DNA of 64,000 bases, taken from contig CM066991.1 in NCBI GenBank assembly GCA_033977485.1, forward strand, positions 130,653,999-130,717,998. The letters run 5' to 3'. The notes under the pieces were generated by a model. It had not been told where the DNA came from, did no database searches, and worked only from the letters and a program-made list of their open reading frames with translations. Below are positions 12,091-25,031 of this stretch, one piece after another. Source of the DNA: Hydrangea macrophylla. Its lineage: Eukaryota; Streptophyta; Magnoliopsida; Cornales; Hydrangeaceae. Numbering within the stretch: the first letter of the stretch is position 1; each line of letters opens with the position of its first letter. The translations under genes and the position numbers were made by a program.

Positions 12091-14553
12091 TGTAACACCG
12101 ACCCTTTTATCTGTATTTATCAATATATGAATGTATTTTCATATTTTCGTATCCTTATATGTAAGATACGAATGTTTATGGATGAACGTTGATGAGAGTT
12201 AGTATGGATGTTTATTTCCTTGAGCCTTGAACCTTTAAAACAAAAGAAGGATTGTTGAACCAGGAGGCCCGAGTGTTCGGACCTCGGGAGCGCTCGAGAT
12301 TAAAAAGGGGTAAAATGACTATTTTGCCCCTAGGTCTCAAAAAGTCTATAAATACCCACCATTTCTCAACATTTTGGGCGTTGGAAACTCTGTTTAACAG
12401 AGAGTGCCTTTGAGAGAGAGAGAGTATTAGAGTTCCTATGCATACACAAACACACACATAATCATCCTTGCATGTCTTCCATTTCCTGATCAACACACAC
12501 GAACACATGCATGACCACCACTATGAAGTTCAAGAAGGATCAATGAGGATTTTGAAGGATCAAGACTCTTGGAGCTTGGATTGAAGTACTTGGAAGTTTG
12601 ATCAAGCATATACATACATATTTCATCATATTTTCATCATCCTAGCACTAGATCATCATCTAGATCCTTGTGAGTACTCTTACTAACTCATAAACATGTT
12701 TATTTAAGTTATTTTGACATTCAAAGGCCATGCATGTAACATGCATGAAGATCTAAGATAAATTTGAGTTACTAAACTAGTTACTGTTTTGAAACTGCTA
12801 AACCTGAGTGCTCGGACCAAGCGCGAGTGCTCGAGCCCAACGAGCAGGTCAGGCCTAAGAATTCGAGAGGCCCGAGCGCTCGAGTTTAGCAGTACTTAGA
12901 GGATTTGTTGTTGCATGTTATATTTAAGATGATCCATGAGATGTATAATAGTACAATGAGCTGAGATAGTTGTACCCTGAGATATACTTACTATGTACAC
13001 TTGCATGTATTATATAGAAGTTACTTTCATATATGTACAACTTATATAATGTAAAGAAGAAGGATTCTAGAAATTTACGAAGGTGAGAGCTTAAGCTCAC
13101 TGGATTAACAAAGACTATGTTCCTATAGTAAGTAAAGGATGAATTAAACTAGTATACACATATATGTGACATGCGTAAAATCCAAGAATAATATGAGATG
13201 TACTTAAGTACGATAATCCGTGAATAAGGCGCATTAACGTCTTCTGCTGCGCGCGTTAGTTGATGATGCGCAGGTTGCGATAACAAGGATATTAACGAGA
13301 TGATAGTATATGTTGGTCTGATTCTTGTGCCTTGTCCATAAAAGAGTAATGAGTCTGTGATGTTGTCGAGATGTCGCTGTGGTCATAAGGGCAACGGTGG
13401 CAAGAGTAGTCGTACCTTAGCGATACTGTTTGTTATAGATGCCAGGGTGGCACGAGTGATTGTAATACCTCGTTGGTACTATCAAGGTCAATTGCGTTGA
13501 GATGGTTAACATGCCATTTAAGCTTAGATACCAAGCAAGTGGGCCATTTGGGGCTATGATGACAAGTTAACCTAGGCAGAATGGAATAAGATGCAGGTTA
13601 TTCAGTAATGAGGTCAGTTTGGGCTAAGATGTCAAGTAAGTGGTCAATGGGCTAAAGATGACAAGAGATAACAAGTAAGTGGCCAGTTGGGCTAAAGATG
13701 ATAAGAGGGTAACCCATAGGCCATGTTGGGCTATGATATTCTAGGCCAACGACATTCGTGTCAGAATGCATGCAAAGAGTCAAATCTATATAGATTGGAT
13801 ATGTAGTCCAAAGTAAAGTAAATATTGGATCAGTGGTCCAAAGTAAGTCGAGTCTTAAGAGATTGAACGTGTGGTTCAAAGTGGAATCGTCACGTCAGAT
13901 TGGACCAACAGTTCAAAGTGATCAATCGGCTGATGTCAGCTGTACTTCCAAGTATGAATAATGTCGTTGAGTGCTTCCTAATGTACGAGTCACGATGAGA
14001 TTGAGATTAAGCAAGACATAATGTTAATGTTTTTCTAAAGTATAAAAATGGAACGTTTTACTTCTAAAACGGATTAACAAGTGTTTTTTGAGCCTGTTCA
14101 GTGTAGTAGGTTTACTCATTTAGCTTGCATGACGACTTTCATATCCTAGACAATCAAATGTCCAGATCTTGCAGAGGTCGAATATCCGTAAGAAGAGTAT
14201 GCCGAAGAAGGCTATGGCTTAGCGAGCCAGGGAGCGGGGCTTTTATTTATTACCTTTTGTTAGTATTTGGAGGCACTAGATGCCGACCATGTTTATATTT
14301 TATGTAGGGCTTATGCCCAAGACAATGTTATTTTCTTTCCTTTCTGTGGGTTGTACTAAGTGGATTTTAATACTCTGATGTTTAATAAATAAGCATGCCT
14401 AGACCAGTATGTTTATTACTACTGCTTGTTATTTATGATATCGGTTCTTTAATGTTGTGGACAATCATGAGGTATTCAACTTGCCACGGACCTACGGACC
14501 CAAAAGAGAAATTAATTAAATTTTTTCTATTTTGGCTACTCTGGGGCGTGACA
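12091..14553 (+). mobile_element. Solo LTR, gypsy-like, 2463 bp
   Basis: It begins TGTAACACCGACCC and ends GGGCGTGACA, the usual TG...CA ends of plant Ty3/gypsy LTRs. The flanks are TTCTT (12086-12090) and TTCTG (14554-14558), 4 of 5 matching. A TATA box (TATAAATA, 12347-12354) places transcription on the + strand. Paired palindromes occur at 12268-12298 and 12803-12887. Diverged repeats with AGTAAGTGG and GGGCTAAGATG lie at 13520-13740. No internal coding region follows, so it is a solo LTR. Confidence 0.72.
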
Positions 14554-15664
14554 TTCTGTGGATATCGCAAGCTAGCCACGTTTTAACTTTTTCAAATTCA
14601 AAATACGAGTCGCCACTTAATTTTTAAAGGAGAATTAAGAAACTATTTTAAAAGCAAACAGATCTTTTAGAAACCAGAGATTTTTAGGTCCGGGGATTAT
14701 GGAATGAGAGGGGAAGGAGCCCGGTGGACTAAAACACCCCCTCTCATTCTGCCTCGTGATAGGCCTCTACTCAACATCATTTTTAATCGAATTATTAATC
14801 TAAGCATGCTCTCAACTAATACATATGTATACACATTCCAAAAGCATGTCGAAAAGGGTGTGTGTGTGTGGGCTCTTTATTTGATATGGATGATGTGTGA
14901 GGGATAGTATGGCACGTAAGCTGGTTAGTGCTAACTGGAGCAACAAGTGATGCTATGCGATGGAAAAGTGAAAGTTTAATAAGATAATATATATATATAT
15001 ATATATGTGGATAACCAATGGGACTTGGAGAGTACGTGGTTCGAATGAGAATCAAAGTAGTCCCAAATAAGAGAGAGAAAAAGCAGTAAATGGTCGTTTC
15101 TCGGGTGGAGACTAGTGTGTGGAAGAAAACTTTCTATGAAGCTAGAGGAGAGGTAGGGAAAGGTTGAGTAATGGCTGAGGGTTGTGTTTTGGGGATTTCG
15201 GAGAAGACGGTAATTGCCTTAAGTGCTTGGAGACGCATCTTAAGATAGGGATAAAGCTGAAGTTCTAGGTTGAACTCGGTTGTTGGATGTATTGATTGAG
15301 GTTGGTATTTATACATAGTTTATGAGGTTCTTGGTACAACTGGAAGTAGCTGAATTGGCATCTTTAGAGTGGTTCGTCTGTTTGAGGTAGATAGGGACTT
15401 AAATGCGTATGTTTGAGGTAGTTGGGGTCATTAAATGGGGATGTGGACAAGGCAGTGTATTGAGAAGGCGAGACGAGGTATTGATGTTTGATGGTGAACA
15501 AATGCCATTGGTTGGTCAAAGGGAGACAAAAGGGGATGAATGCTATTTGTGCAGGGGTTTAAGCAAGGGAAAAATATCAAGGCTTTTCTATTGGTTTGGC
15601 AAGATGCATTGTTTCTTGGAGTGACGATTCAGTGTTGTGTAGCGATGGTTTCTACTGGTGTAGA

Positions 15665-15776
15665 AGGTTAAGCATTGGGGTTATTCGAGGTCATGCTATT
15701 GGCTTACAGAATACTCAGCCAGGTTAAGCATTGGGGTTATTCGAGGTCATGCTATTGGCTTGTAGAATACTCAGCG
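15665..15776. repeat. 56-bp tandem duplication in the long antisense LTR
   Basis: Two adjacent 56-bp copies, each beginning AGGTTAAGCATTGGGG, differ at only a few positions (for example TTACAG versus TTGTAG). A third copy starts at 15777 and fades at once. Confidence 0.85.
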
Positions 15777-18700
15777 AGGTTAAAGCGATTAGGTAGGGTG
15801 AGAGTCAAGGGTTCCAGCTGGTCTTTGTGGCCATGGGTCTCTCTAATTGGTTGTGAGGCTGGAAGGGTAGGGCACGTGATCGATGGTCACGTGTCTCTCT
15901 TTCTCTTTGGGACCAACCCTAGCTTTGTCCGTGAGGCGTTTAGGTAGGGAGGTGCCCCTGGTTCTAGCCACCGAGCCACGAGCTCTCGAATTCCCAGTGG
16001 ACATGGCCACCCTTAGTACTGCTTTATGGCCAAGGGTGGAGAATCCACGTGCAAGTGTGTGCTTGTGTGTAGTACAATGTTTGTGGGGAGTATCGAGGAG
16101 AGATCTGTTGCGGTGCGTGAAGATTGCGAGTGACGTGTTTGACAGCGAGTGGTCATTCCAAGCGATAGCACGAATGGTCATTCTGAGCGATGGCAAGGAT
16201 GGTCATTTCAAGCGATGACAAGCGTTGATTAGTGATCGATGGGTTGACCATATGAGGTTTAAGTTAGAGATAATATCCGCGTGCCAAATGGGTGGTGGTG
16301 GAGTGAGTGGAGAGGGCAGTAGGTAAAATGGGGCCGCTTTGCTCTGCTTTGGGGTGGGCTCATTCGCAGTAGGCCTCGAGTGAATACTCCGAGGTGGGCT
16401 TCGATGTGAGTATTCTGGTTTGAATGAGCTCTTTCATAGTGGACATGCTTTACTTTGAAGTGGGCATCAGAATGGGTCACTGGATTTGGAGTAGACATAC
16501 TCTGGAGTGGGCCTCAGAATGGGTTGCTGGATTTGGTACGCAGTGAACTAATGGTTATAAGTGAGGCCCATTAGTTGGTGATGATATTAGATATAAGTGG
16601 AGTAGTGTGTGTCAGTCAAACCGTGTGACTTATCAACCATTACCTACAAGGTGTAAAATTGCTAACGATAAAACGGCATACAAAACCATATAGTTCAAAT
16701 AGCAAGCAAAATGATATGCAAATAGAGAACAAGGAAACTTATCTGGGATTCAGCTGCTATATAGAAATATGCAATGCATACAAAAATAGAAAACCCTAGA
16801 AAAAGAATCTCTAACACATATATACACATAAGGCAAACCCTAAACTAATATGTCGCACATGGGGTCGAAAATTAATAAAATCAAGAAATAAAATAAACTA
16901 GAGAAAAGTCGAAAAATCGTACCTCAATAGTGCTACAAAACAAAGGTTAGTCCACATGCTTTGAATACAATATAATATTAAATCCTAAGTGTTAGACCCA
17001 ATTTTAGCCTAAACCTAAATCTAACAAAAATGGGAAAAGTTGACAAAATCATGAATTCCTTCCAATTTGTTGAAATCACAACACCTCTATAGATATACAA
17101 GTTTCAACTAGGAGCCAATGGATGTCCATTTAGAAATGGTACAATCTCAACATGAAAACAAGGAACCCATGACTAAACTCAACCAAATATAGCGTATCAT
17201 ATATACAAAACAATGCCCTAATTGCAAGAATCAATGCACATGTGATGATAATGAATGCATGAACATAAATAAACTAAGAACCAGTCATTGATTTAGATCA
17301 TTTAGCCTTTGGATTTAAGTTTAATTAACTTTGTTCAAAACATAGTTTAAGTCATAGAAAAACCATTTGGATAATCATTTACAAGGTTTATGAAATTTAT
17401 CACAAAATTCTAGAAATTATAAAGAGCAGACCAGATTTTCAAAAATAGAAAAATCATAGTTCCCATGGTTTGATCTTAATGATTTTTGGATATGATATGC
17501 TTTTGTGAGTCTAGTTTCTAATTCAAAAATAAAATAAAAAATCAAGCGGTCCAATCTCTGGGAATTGGACCAAGACCAGACAACACTTAGGTTTTATCAA
17601 CTCTCTATCCAGAGATTTTATATGATTTTTTAAAAATAGTAAACGAATCTGAATTACTTAAATCTTTTTAGGTGTTCTTATCAACAAATTTAACTTCACA
17701 GAAAAAATAATTTAAAGCTTAAAATACTTGTTCAAGGCTTTGATCTATTCATATAAAAAATGACTTACTATTATGAAATTTTGGACAGAGAGTAAATAGT
17801 TCACAAATCTAAGATCAAACCATGTTAACTATGAAATTTCATCAAAATAAAAATTGCAGTGGTAGATCTTTGTGTCATGAACACATTCCAATTGGTCTCA
17901 TCCAATTTCAATGGATCATGATTTAATTAAAAATCTTTGATCACAGATTGCCATTGATGTCACTGCACCATGGATGAATTAATGTCCATGATTCAAACCA
18001 AACTTGATCTATAATTCTATGGAGAATTTAGATTAAGTATGACTATAATCACCAAATTATAAAAAGGGAATTCATGGACTTAGCCTTGGATAAATCCTAA
18101 CATAGACCTCATAAGAGAAATAGATTTCAAGGACAACTCAATCCTATGAACTCAAGACACTTGAGTTCACTTGAATCCAACAATCAACTTATAAAATCAA
18201 CTTCATCTAAGTCTAATTCCCCTCTCAAATTAATGGTCCTTGAGGATTCATAACCTATTTCCTTTGACTTCTCTCCCAAATTAATGATCCTAGAGGATTA
18301 AGAATTCAGCCTCCATAGATTTCAATGAAATGTGAAGAACTTCATGAAACCTCCAAATTAATGGGTCCAAATCATGAATATAGGACTTAGATCCACAAAT
18401 TGTAAAAGGATATGATCACAATCAACTCCAATTCTCATATAAATCATAAATTTAAAAAAAATTGGAGGATCAAACTCAAAGGAATCAAGTGGGATATTAA
18501 AGATCTCATGATTACTTAGAAAAAAGTATGAACAAAGAGAGCCAAAATTTAAACCCAATTCATAATCCAAATCAAATTTCCTTTTGAAAACTTATTTTGC
18601 ATTAAATCTAAGGTTATTAAGATCCAAATCAACAACTATGAATGAGAATTCAATCACAATTCAAGTGGTGTGTGATGAAATGAGGTGGGAAGAGACTTTT

Positions 18701-19072
18701 TGAAAATTGTGTAAAAGAACCTAGAATTCTATGAATTGTGATTGAATTTAGGCTAAAAACTAATTGAGATTAGAGGAATACCTCTAAATATCCTCAGATT
18801 TTATAGGTTTTTGATGAAGATCTTCAACAATCTTCAAGTTCTTCTTCAAAGCTTCTTAAGCTTTCATGGTTTCTCCTTCCAATTCTCACCAAATTCACTC
18901 TTAATTATCCCAAAATTCTTCAATTTCCAAGGCCTCCTCTCCAATGGAGACATAAACCTCTTTATATAGACCTATTGGGAGACGTCAAATTAGTAGTTTC
19001 GAAGTAATCTTGCATGTGAAGAGTGATATTGGGTGTTCAATACGTACTTTAAAAAAAAAACAGTTACAACGG

Positions 19073-19180
19073 GCGGCACTCAGCGAATCGGCTACGGCAC
19101 TCACTGAGTGTCGGTCTGGCACTCATTGACTGCCGGCATGGCACTCAGCGAGTACCGCTGCGACTGCCGTGTGCCGGCTC
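19073..19180. repeat. Cluster of palindromic CACTCA...GAGTG units in the antisense LTR
   Basis: Four units starting GGCACTCA (GGCACTCAGCGAATCGG, GGCACTCACTGAGTGTC, GGCACTCATTGACTGCC, GGCACTCAGCGAGTACC) lie within about 80 bp. They sit roughly 100-200 bp upstream of the minus-strand TATA box. Each is an imperfect palindrome. The cluster is GC-rich in an otherwise very AT-rich region. Confidence 0.8.
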
Positions 19181-19555
19181 GCAGTTATATATATGTGTAT
19201 ATATATATATATATATTCTTTTTTTCCTTTTTCTTTTTGAAATTCTTTTTTTTTTTTTTCTAAATCAAAATTCTTTTTCTTTTTTTTCTTTTCCTTTCCA
19301 TAAATTTAAGAACAAAATTTATTTTCTTAAATAAACACATATATACGAATATATAACCAAATTTATTTTCTGCCATGCGTATTTTCACACACAAAATTCC
19401 TTTTACTTTCTTTTTCTTCAAATTTTATCATTTTGGAGATTGAGAAGCTTTATGAAGAAACTGAATTGCTTTAAAGACCCTTGAATTCCGTCAGACATTA
19501 TCATCATTGGTTTAGAGGTAATCATCCTCTGAATTCGACGGTCGGTCAAAATCGG

Positions 19556-21173
19556 TTTTAGGGATATATACTAAAAGCCATGCTTTATGTAGTTGATTTA
19601 TTATTCATTTAATAAAACCAGTTAATCCATTTTTTATGAGAATCTGTGTGGGCAATGTTTGTATTATATTATTTATTTAATATTATGCATGTGTGTCTCT
19701 CATTCTATATAGTAGGTGGTTTGGTGTGTAGAGTTCGGCTTACACACGGAAGATCAGGCCATCAGATATTATAGAATGTAAGATTTTGGTTTACAGTCTT
19801 AGATGGGATTGGACATACCATCGGTAGGACTGCAGCATGGTGTTGTAGTAGGTTTATCTTGACTATGGAAAACGGTATAGTTTCAACTCACTATGCTGGT
19901 ACATTTTGTGTATTAAACGGGACTGACTTGGGGTAATTATCTTTATACTGACTTATAAGATAATTAATACCTCATGGCTATTATGAGTGCTTATGCTCTA
20001 AATCCTAAGTTAATTTGTAGACACGTACATTTGTTATTTACACTTTGATCCCTAAAAGGGTGAGATCCTTAAATGGGTCAATATCTCATTGGATTGGGTG
20101 GCAATATTAATGGTGTGGTGGATATTAATTAATGATGGAATCCATGTCTCAATTTTGGGATTGATGATATCCCCTTGAGAAAGCTTATAAGTTTTGATTA
20201 TGTCAAACCCTGCAGGTGGATTTTGTATCCGACATATCCGATAAGTTAAGCACAGGATCTCAAGGAATTTTAAGAAATTAATTAAATATGATTGTCAGTA
20301 ATTATATTTAATTAATGAATATCTGTAATCTTAACATGGGGAGATAATAAGCATTTAATAACATGGAGCTCGAAATATATTTTTGAGATAAGGGTAGGAG
20401 TGCAATTATAATTCTTTAGTGGTATGAATTATAATTTATGGAAATAGGAATCTGATTCAGTTCGAATTAGGGTTTCCTAATTCCATAAGGAAGCCTATTT
20501 CTTATTGACTTCTTATGGTCCCTATCGTAGCCTATATATATGTTGCCTTGGCTTTTCTCTCAGGTTGCATGATATCATATTCTAAGCTTCCCTTGACCTC
20601 CTAGCTTTCTTCTAGAAGGGTTTCCACCAAACCCTAGTCTCTGTGAGCATTCAAGAGACATAGGAGTGAAGATTGCTAGCGTCGGACAACGCTCACTAAA
20701 AAAGCTTCGGACTACTCGATACTGATCGAAAGTTGCTGAATTTTTTACACAGCGTTCCTGATGTCGAGATGGAGCTGCTGTTAAAAATTCAGTAAATCGG
20801 AGATCGTTTAGTCCTCCTGACGAACACATCTTTGTCGGATCAATGTGATCGGGATTGAATCGTCACAGCAATCAAAGAGAGTGTTATAACTGGGAATAGA
20901 AAACAGAACGTAAAGAGGGAAGAGCAGAAAACTAAAAGGATTTCGAAAGAGCCCACACTCAGTTTGATATTCTGGCAGCAAAGGAATAGGTAGAAGATCG
21001 TGAGCTGTTATCAAGCCCGTGTTCTCGATTCGTCTACTACATCAATCCGTTTTAGCAGTTTAAGGTAACCCTAGTTTCGCCCTTGTAGAGTTATTGTAGT
21101 TTTCACGTAATTTTTTTTGCAGTACCAACTTATACGCGCTGTCAATGGATTCTGGGAACGGAGTTTCCTAACA
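19556..21173 (+). repeat. 5' LTR of the copia element
   Basis: It starts TTTTAGGGATATA, where the 3' LTR has TGTTAGGG, so the canonical TG has mutated to TT. It ends CCTAACA. A TATATATAT box at about 20533-20541 is the probable promoter, reading into gag. Confidence 0.93.
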
Positions 21174-21174
21174 G

Positions 21175-21186
21175 TGGTATCAGAGC
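21175..21186 (+). promoter_or_regulatory. Primer-binding site (initiator Met tRNA)
   Basis: TGGTATCAGAGC begins one base after the 5' LTR. It is the standard plant copia PBS, complementary to the 3' end of initiator methionine tRNA. Confidence 0.95.
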
Positions 21187-21332
21187 AACGTTGATTCTGC
21201 GTATGGGTTGGACGCAACCATGTTGTCCAATAAAACAGATCTTATGCGTGTGTTGATGGATGGATAGAACGTAGAACTGTGCTAACCCTTGTTTTGCAGT
21301 GTTCTTATTCCACTATTATGGTCACTGATTTT

Positions 21333-21507
21333 GTGTGATTGGATCCCACGATGGTTTTATCCGTGGTTAATTTTGCTGTTTTAATAAAGCATGTGAACTC
21401 CTTTATGGAGGCATAGGATTTGTGTGTATTGGATCCCACGCTTGATTGATGTGTGGTTAATTTACTGCAAAGAAATAGCATGTGAACTCCTTTATGGAGG
21501 CATAGGG
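21333..21507 (+). repeat. 88-bp direct repeat in the copia leader
   Basis: Two consecutive copies start at 21333 and 21421. They share TTGGATCCCACG, GTGGTTAATTT and GCATGTGAACTCC. Just downstream (21530-21630) is a run of related CAGTTTC-type units. It lies between the PBS and gag, in the untranslated leader. Confidence 0.8.
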
Positions 21508-22641
21508 TTTGTGTAATATATCTCAAGTAAATCCGTGAAGACAGTTCGTGAAGACAGTTTACAAGCAGTTTCAGAAAGCAATCTGGAGGCAGTTTCTGAA
21601 GGCTGTTTCAGAAAACAGTTCTGACCGGGCAGCTCGACCCCCGTGCGTAGTGGCGACATAGAGCTAATCGGGTTCAATGAAAATTTCTTCACAAGAGTTG
21701 CAGCTTGACCATAATAGTGGGATTCCTATTTTATTGTGGTTTCCTTATTTATGTGTGATTGAATGATTATTATTGTTTTATGTTTAATGAATAGGACAAC
21801 ATGAATAATTGTTCCTAGACCTATTTCAGATGTCTAGCTGCATGTTTAATTTATATTAATTTAAAATGATGGACAACTACATGTGTATTTAGAAATAAAA
21901 CTAATTCCATAATTTGAAAACATAAGTATTTATTTTCTAAAATCATGAGAATAGAATAATTTTATTATCTACACATGTGGGTTTCACAAGTAAGGATGAA
22001 TTAATCCTTGTCAAGTATTCCATTATTTTTTATTAATTAAATTAAAAAGTTTTTCTAAAAAATTATAACCCTCAAATTTTTTTAAAATTCTAAGTGGGAG
22101 AGGGAATTTATCAAGTATAAATCCCATGGTTTCCATCACTGGTTTGTAGATGATATGATTAATTTTGTGTGATGGCTCTAGTGTCATCCTCCCTATCGGA
22201 TGTAGTTGATCATGGAATCATCAGTACAAACTTCTTTAAAAGAATGTTTTGGGTGATTGTTGGTGTGGGTCACCTCTCCATCAGAGGTGTTCCTCATGGA
22301 ACTCTTGACCTAGAATTAAGTGATGGTATACACTTAGTTATAAATATTAATATCCTCTCCATCTGAGTCACTGTTATTATTTATAGGACCAAAGCAAGTC
22401 AGTAGTTTAATTTTATTAGGCAAAGTACATTGCCTGGATAGTAAAATAAAAAGGCAATTGTCTATCTGAACAAATGATGGATAGTATATGGCTTCCCATC
22501 GATTCATACTATTCGCGGTGTATCAGGTTGCTGGCGGATTCCTTTCAAATATGGTAGAGGGAACCAATATTTTCAACTCGAATCCATAGAAATTTTTGCC
22601 CAAACGTAATTATTTATGTTATGTGATTCTCAGGCTTTCAA

Positions 22642-24364
22642 ATGGGTACTTTCAATCCACTTGCTGTTATACTTAAAGAAAACAAACTTACTGGACCAAA
22701 CTATATGGACTGGAAAAGGAATTTGGATATTGTGTTAACTGCTGAAGAGTACAAGTTTGTGCTTACTTAAGAATGTCCTGAGCAACCTGGTGAGGGGGGA
22801 ACTGCTGAGGAAACCCAGGCTCACAAGAAATGGATCAAGGCTGATGAGATGGTGCGGTGTTACATTTTGGCATCCATGTCAAATGTTCTGCAACATCAGC
22901 ATCAGTCAATGACCAGTGCCTATGACATGATGGAGAGCCTCCGAGAGATGTTCGGGGATCAAAGTCGTGCTGCTAGGCAGGTTGCTATGAAAGACTTGAT
23001 GAGCACAACCATGGCTGAGGGGACGCCTGTAACGACCCTGGTGTTGTGGGCGGGCTGCTGTAGGTGCCTTTGAGGCTGCAGTATGTGCTGGCAGGCTACA
23101 CACTATGGGAAGTTCGTCCCACATCGCCTGGGTGTGGAAAAGTAATGTGCTATATATGTGTGATTCTAAGTCTCCCTAGTAAGAGGCCTTTTGGGTAGTG
23201 ACCTAAGAACAAATCCGTGCGGGCTTGGGCCCAAAGCGGACAATATCTTACTGAGCGAGACTTGGGTTGTGACAGAATGGTATCAGAGCTAGACCCAGCC
23301 GGAAGTGTGCCAACGCGGACGTTGGGCCCTAAGGGGGGTGGAATGTAACGACCCTGGTGTTGTGGGCGGGCTGCTGTAGGTGCCTTTGAGGCTGCAGTAT
23401 GTGCTGGCAGGCTACACACTATGGGAAGTTCGTCCCACATCGCCTGGGTGTGGAAAAGTAATGTGCTATATATGTGTGATTCTAAGTCTCCCTAGTAAGA
23501 GGCCTTTTGGGTAGTGACCTAAGAACAAATCCGTGCGGGCTTGGGCCCAAAGCGGACAATATCTTACTGAGCGAGACTTGGGTTGTGACAACGCCTGTAA
23601 GGGATCATGTTCTTAAGATGATATCTCTTCTTAATGAACTAGAGATCCTTGGAGCTGAAATCGACGGGGAAACCCAGGTCGATATCGTACTCCAGTCACT
23701 GCCAGAGTCTTTTAAGCAATTCCGCCTCAATTACAACATGAATAAATTTAAATGTACCTTGACGGAGCTGCTTAAAGAACTCCAGGCAGCTGAGGGTCTC
23801 AACAGAAAGTCAGGGAGTGCTCTTGTGTTTGAGAAAGGTTCTGCTTCAAAGTCGAAAGGCAAGAGGAAAATGAAAAAGGCTCAAAAGAAGGCCGCGGGTC
23901 CTCTGCCAATCCAAAGGCCACGAGGACAACCGGGAAAGCCTAAAGGCAAATGTTTTGTTTGCAAGCAGCCAGGACACTGGAAGAAGCAATGTCCAGTTTA
24001 TCTCGCCAGACAGAACAATCAAGGTAAATCTCATTTACTAGTCGTTGAAACATGTTTAGCGGTCCGATCTACCGGTACCTGGTGTGTAGATACGGGAGCC
24101 ACTGATCATGTATGCAATTCTTTGCAGGGGTTCCAGGGAACCAGACAGCTCAATGATGGAAATATTTATCTATATATGGGAAATGCTACGAGAGTAGCAG
24201 CAGTTGCAGTAGGAGATTTACATCTTAGTTTTGGTAGAGATAGGATTTTAATATTAAGAAATTGCTTTTATGTACCTTCTATTAGAAGGAATTTAGTTTC
24301 AGTTTCTAGTTTAGTAAAGAATGGATATTCGGTTTATTTTAATAAAGTAGTAGTTATTAAATAA
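22642..24364 (+). pseudogene. copia gag-protease, disrupted
   Basis: The gag start ATG at 22642 opens with MGTFNPLAVILKENKLTGPN, the usual N-terminal region of plant copia gag. An in-frame TAA at 22768-22770 breaks it after about 42 codons. The frame continues to 23027, is interrupted by the TRIM, and resumes at 23596 (TPVRDHVLKM). A CCHC zinc knuckle (CFVCKQPGHWKKQC) is encoded at about 23950-23991 after a lysine-rich stretch, followed by the aspartic protease motif WCVDTGATDHVC at about 24079-24114. A TAA at 24362-24364 ends the frame before integrase. Apart from the stops and the insertion, the key residues are intact. Confidence 0.9.
23028..23590 (+). mobile_element. TRIM (terminal-repeat retrotransposon in miniature), 563 bp
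   Basis: Two 247-bp terminal repeats, 23028-23274 and 23344-23590, look identical base for base. Each begins TGTAACGACC and ends TTGTGACA. The 69-bp interior has a Met-tRNA PBS (TGGTATCAGAGC, 23278-23289) and a polypurine tract (AAGGGGGGTGGAA, 23331-23343). A perfect 5-bp duplication ACGCC flanks it (23023-23027, 23591-23595), and it cuts the copia gag frame. It encodes no protein, so its enzymes must come from elsewhere. Identical LTRs point to a very recent insertion. The motif GTCCCACATCG is common in such elements. I saw no 5S-like Cassandra signature. Confidence 0.95.
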
Positions 24365-25031
24365 AATAAACGTTTTATTTGTTCTGGCCAATTGGTGGAT
24401 GATCTTTATAAATCCTATCTCTCCTATACTGCAACTTAATGAATTGAATAACACAAATAGTTTGCCATTTAAGAGAAAAGAACCTTCGAGGATGAACCAA
24501 ACGCATCTTTGGCACTTACGCCTTGGTCATATTAATTTGAAAAGGATTCAAAGACTGGTTCAAAATGGGCCATTAGGCTCATTGGAAGTGGAGGCACTTC
24601 TAGTTTGTGAATCCTGCTTGGAAGGTAAAATGACCAAGAGGCCATTCTCGGCCAAGGGCTATAGAGCTAAAGAGCCGTTGGAACTGGTTCACTTTGATTT
24701 GTGTGGTCCTATGACTGTCCAAGCAAGAGGGGGATTTGAGTACTTTGTCACTTTCATCGATGATTACTCAAGGTATGGGTACATTTACTTGATGCGGCGT
24801 AAGTCTGAATGCTTTGAGAAATTCAAAGACTTCAAGGCTGAAACGGAGAAGCGTCTAAGTAAATGTATCAAGACACTACGATCTGATCGTGGTGGAGAGT
24901 ACCTCTTGGGAGAGTTTAGGGAATACTTATTGGAGCAAGGGATTACATCCCAATTGTCTACACCCTGTATGCCTCAGCAGAACGGTGTAGCAGAAAGAAG
25001 GAATAGGACTCTTATGGACATGGTAAGATCT

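Noticed and set aside
23028..23590. Possible Cassandra-type TRIM
   Set aside because: The LTR has the common GTCCCACATCG phrase but I could not see the 5S-rRNA-like promoter block that defines Cassandra.
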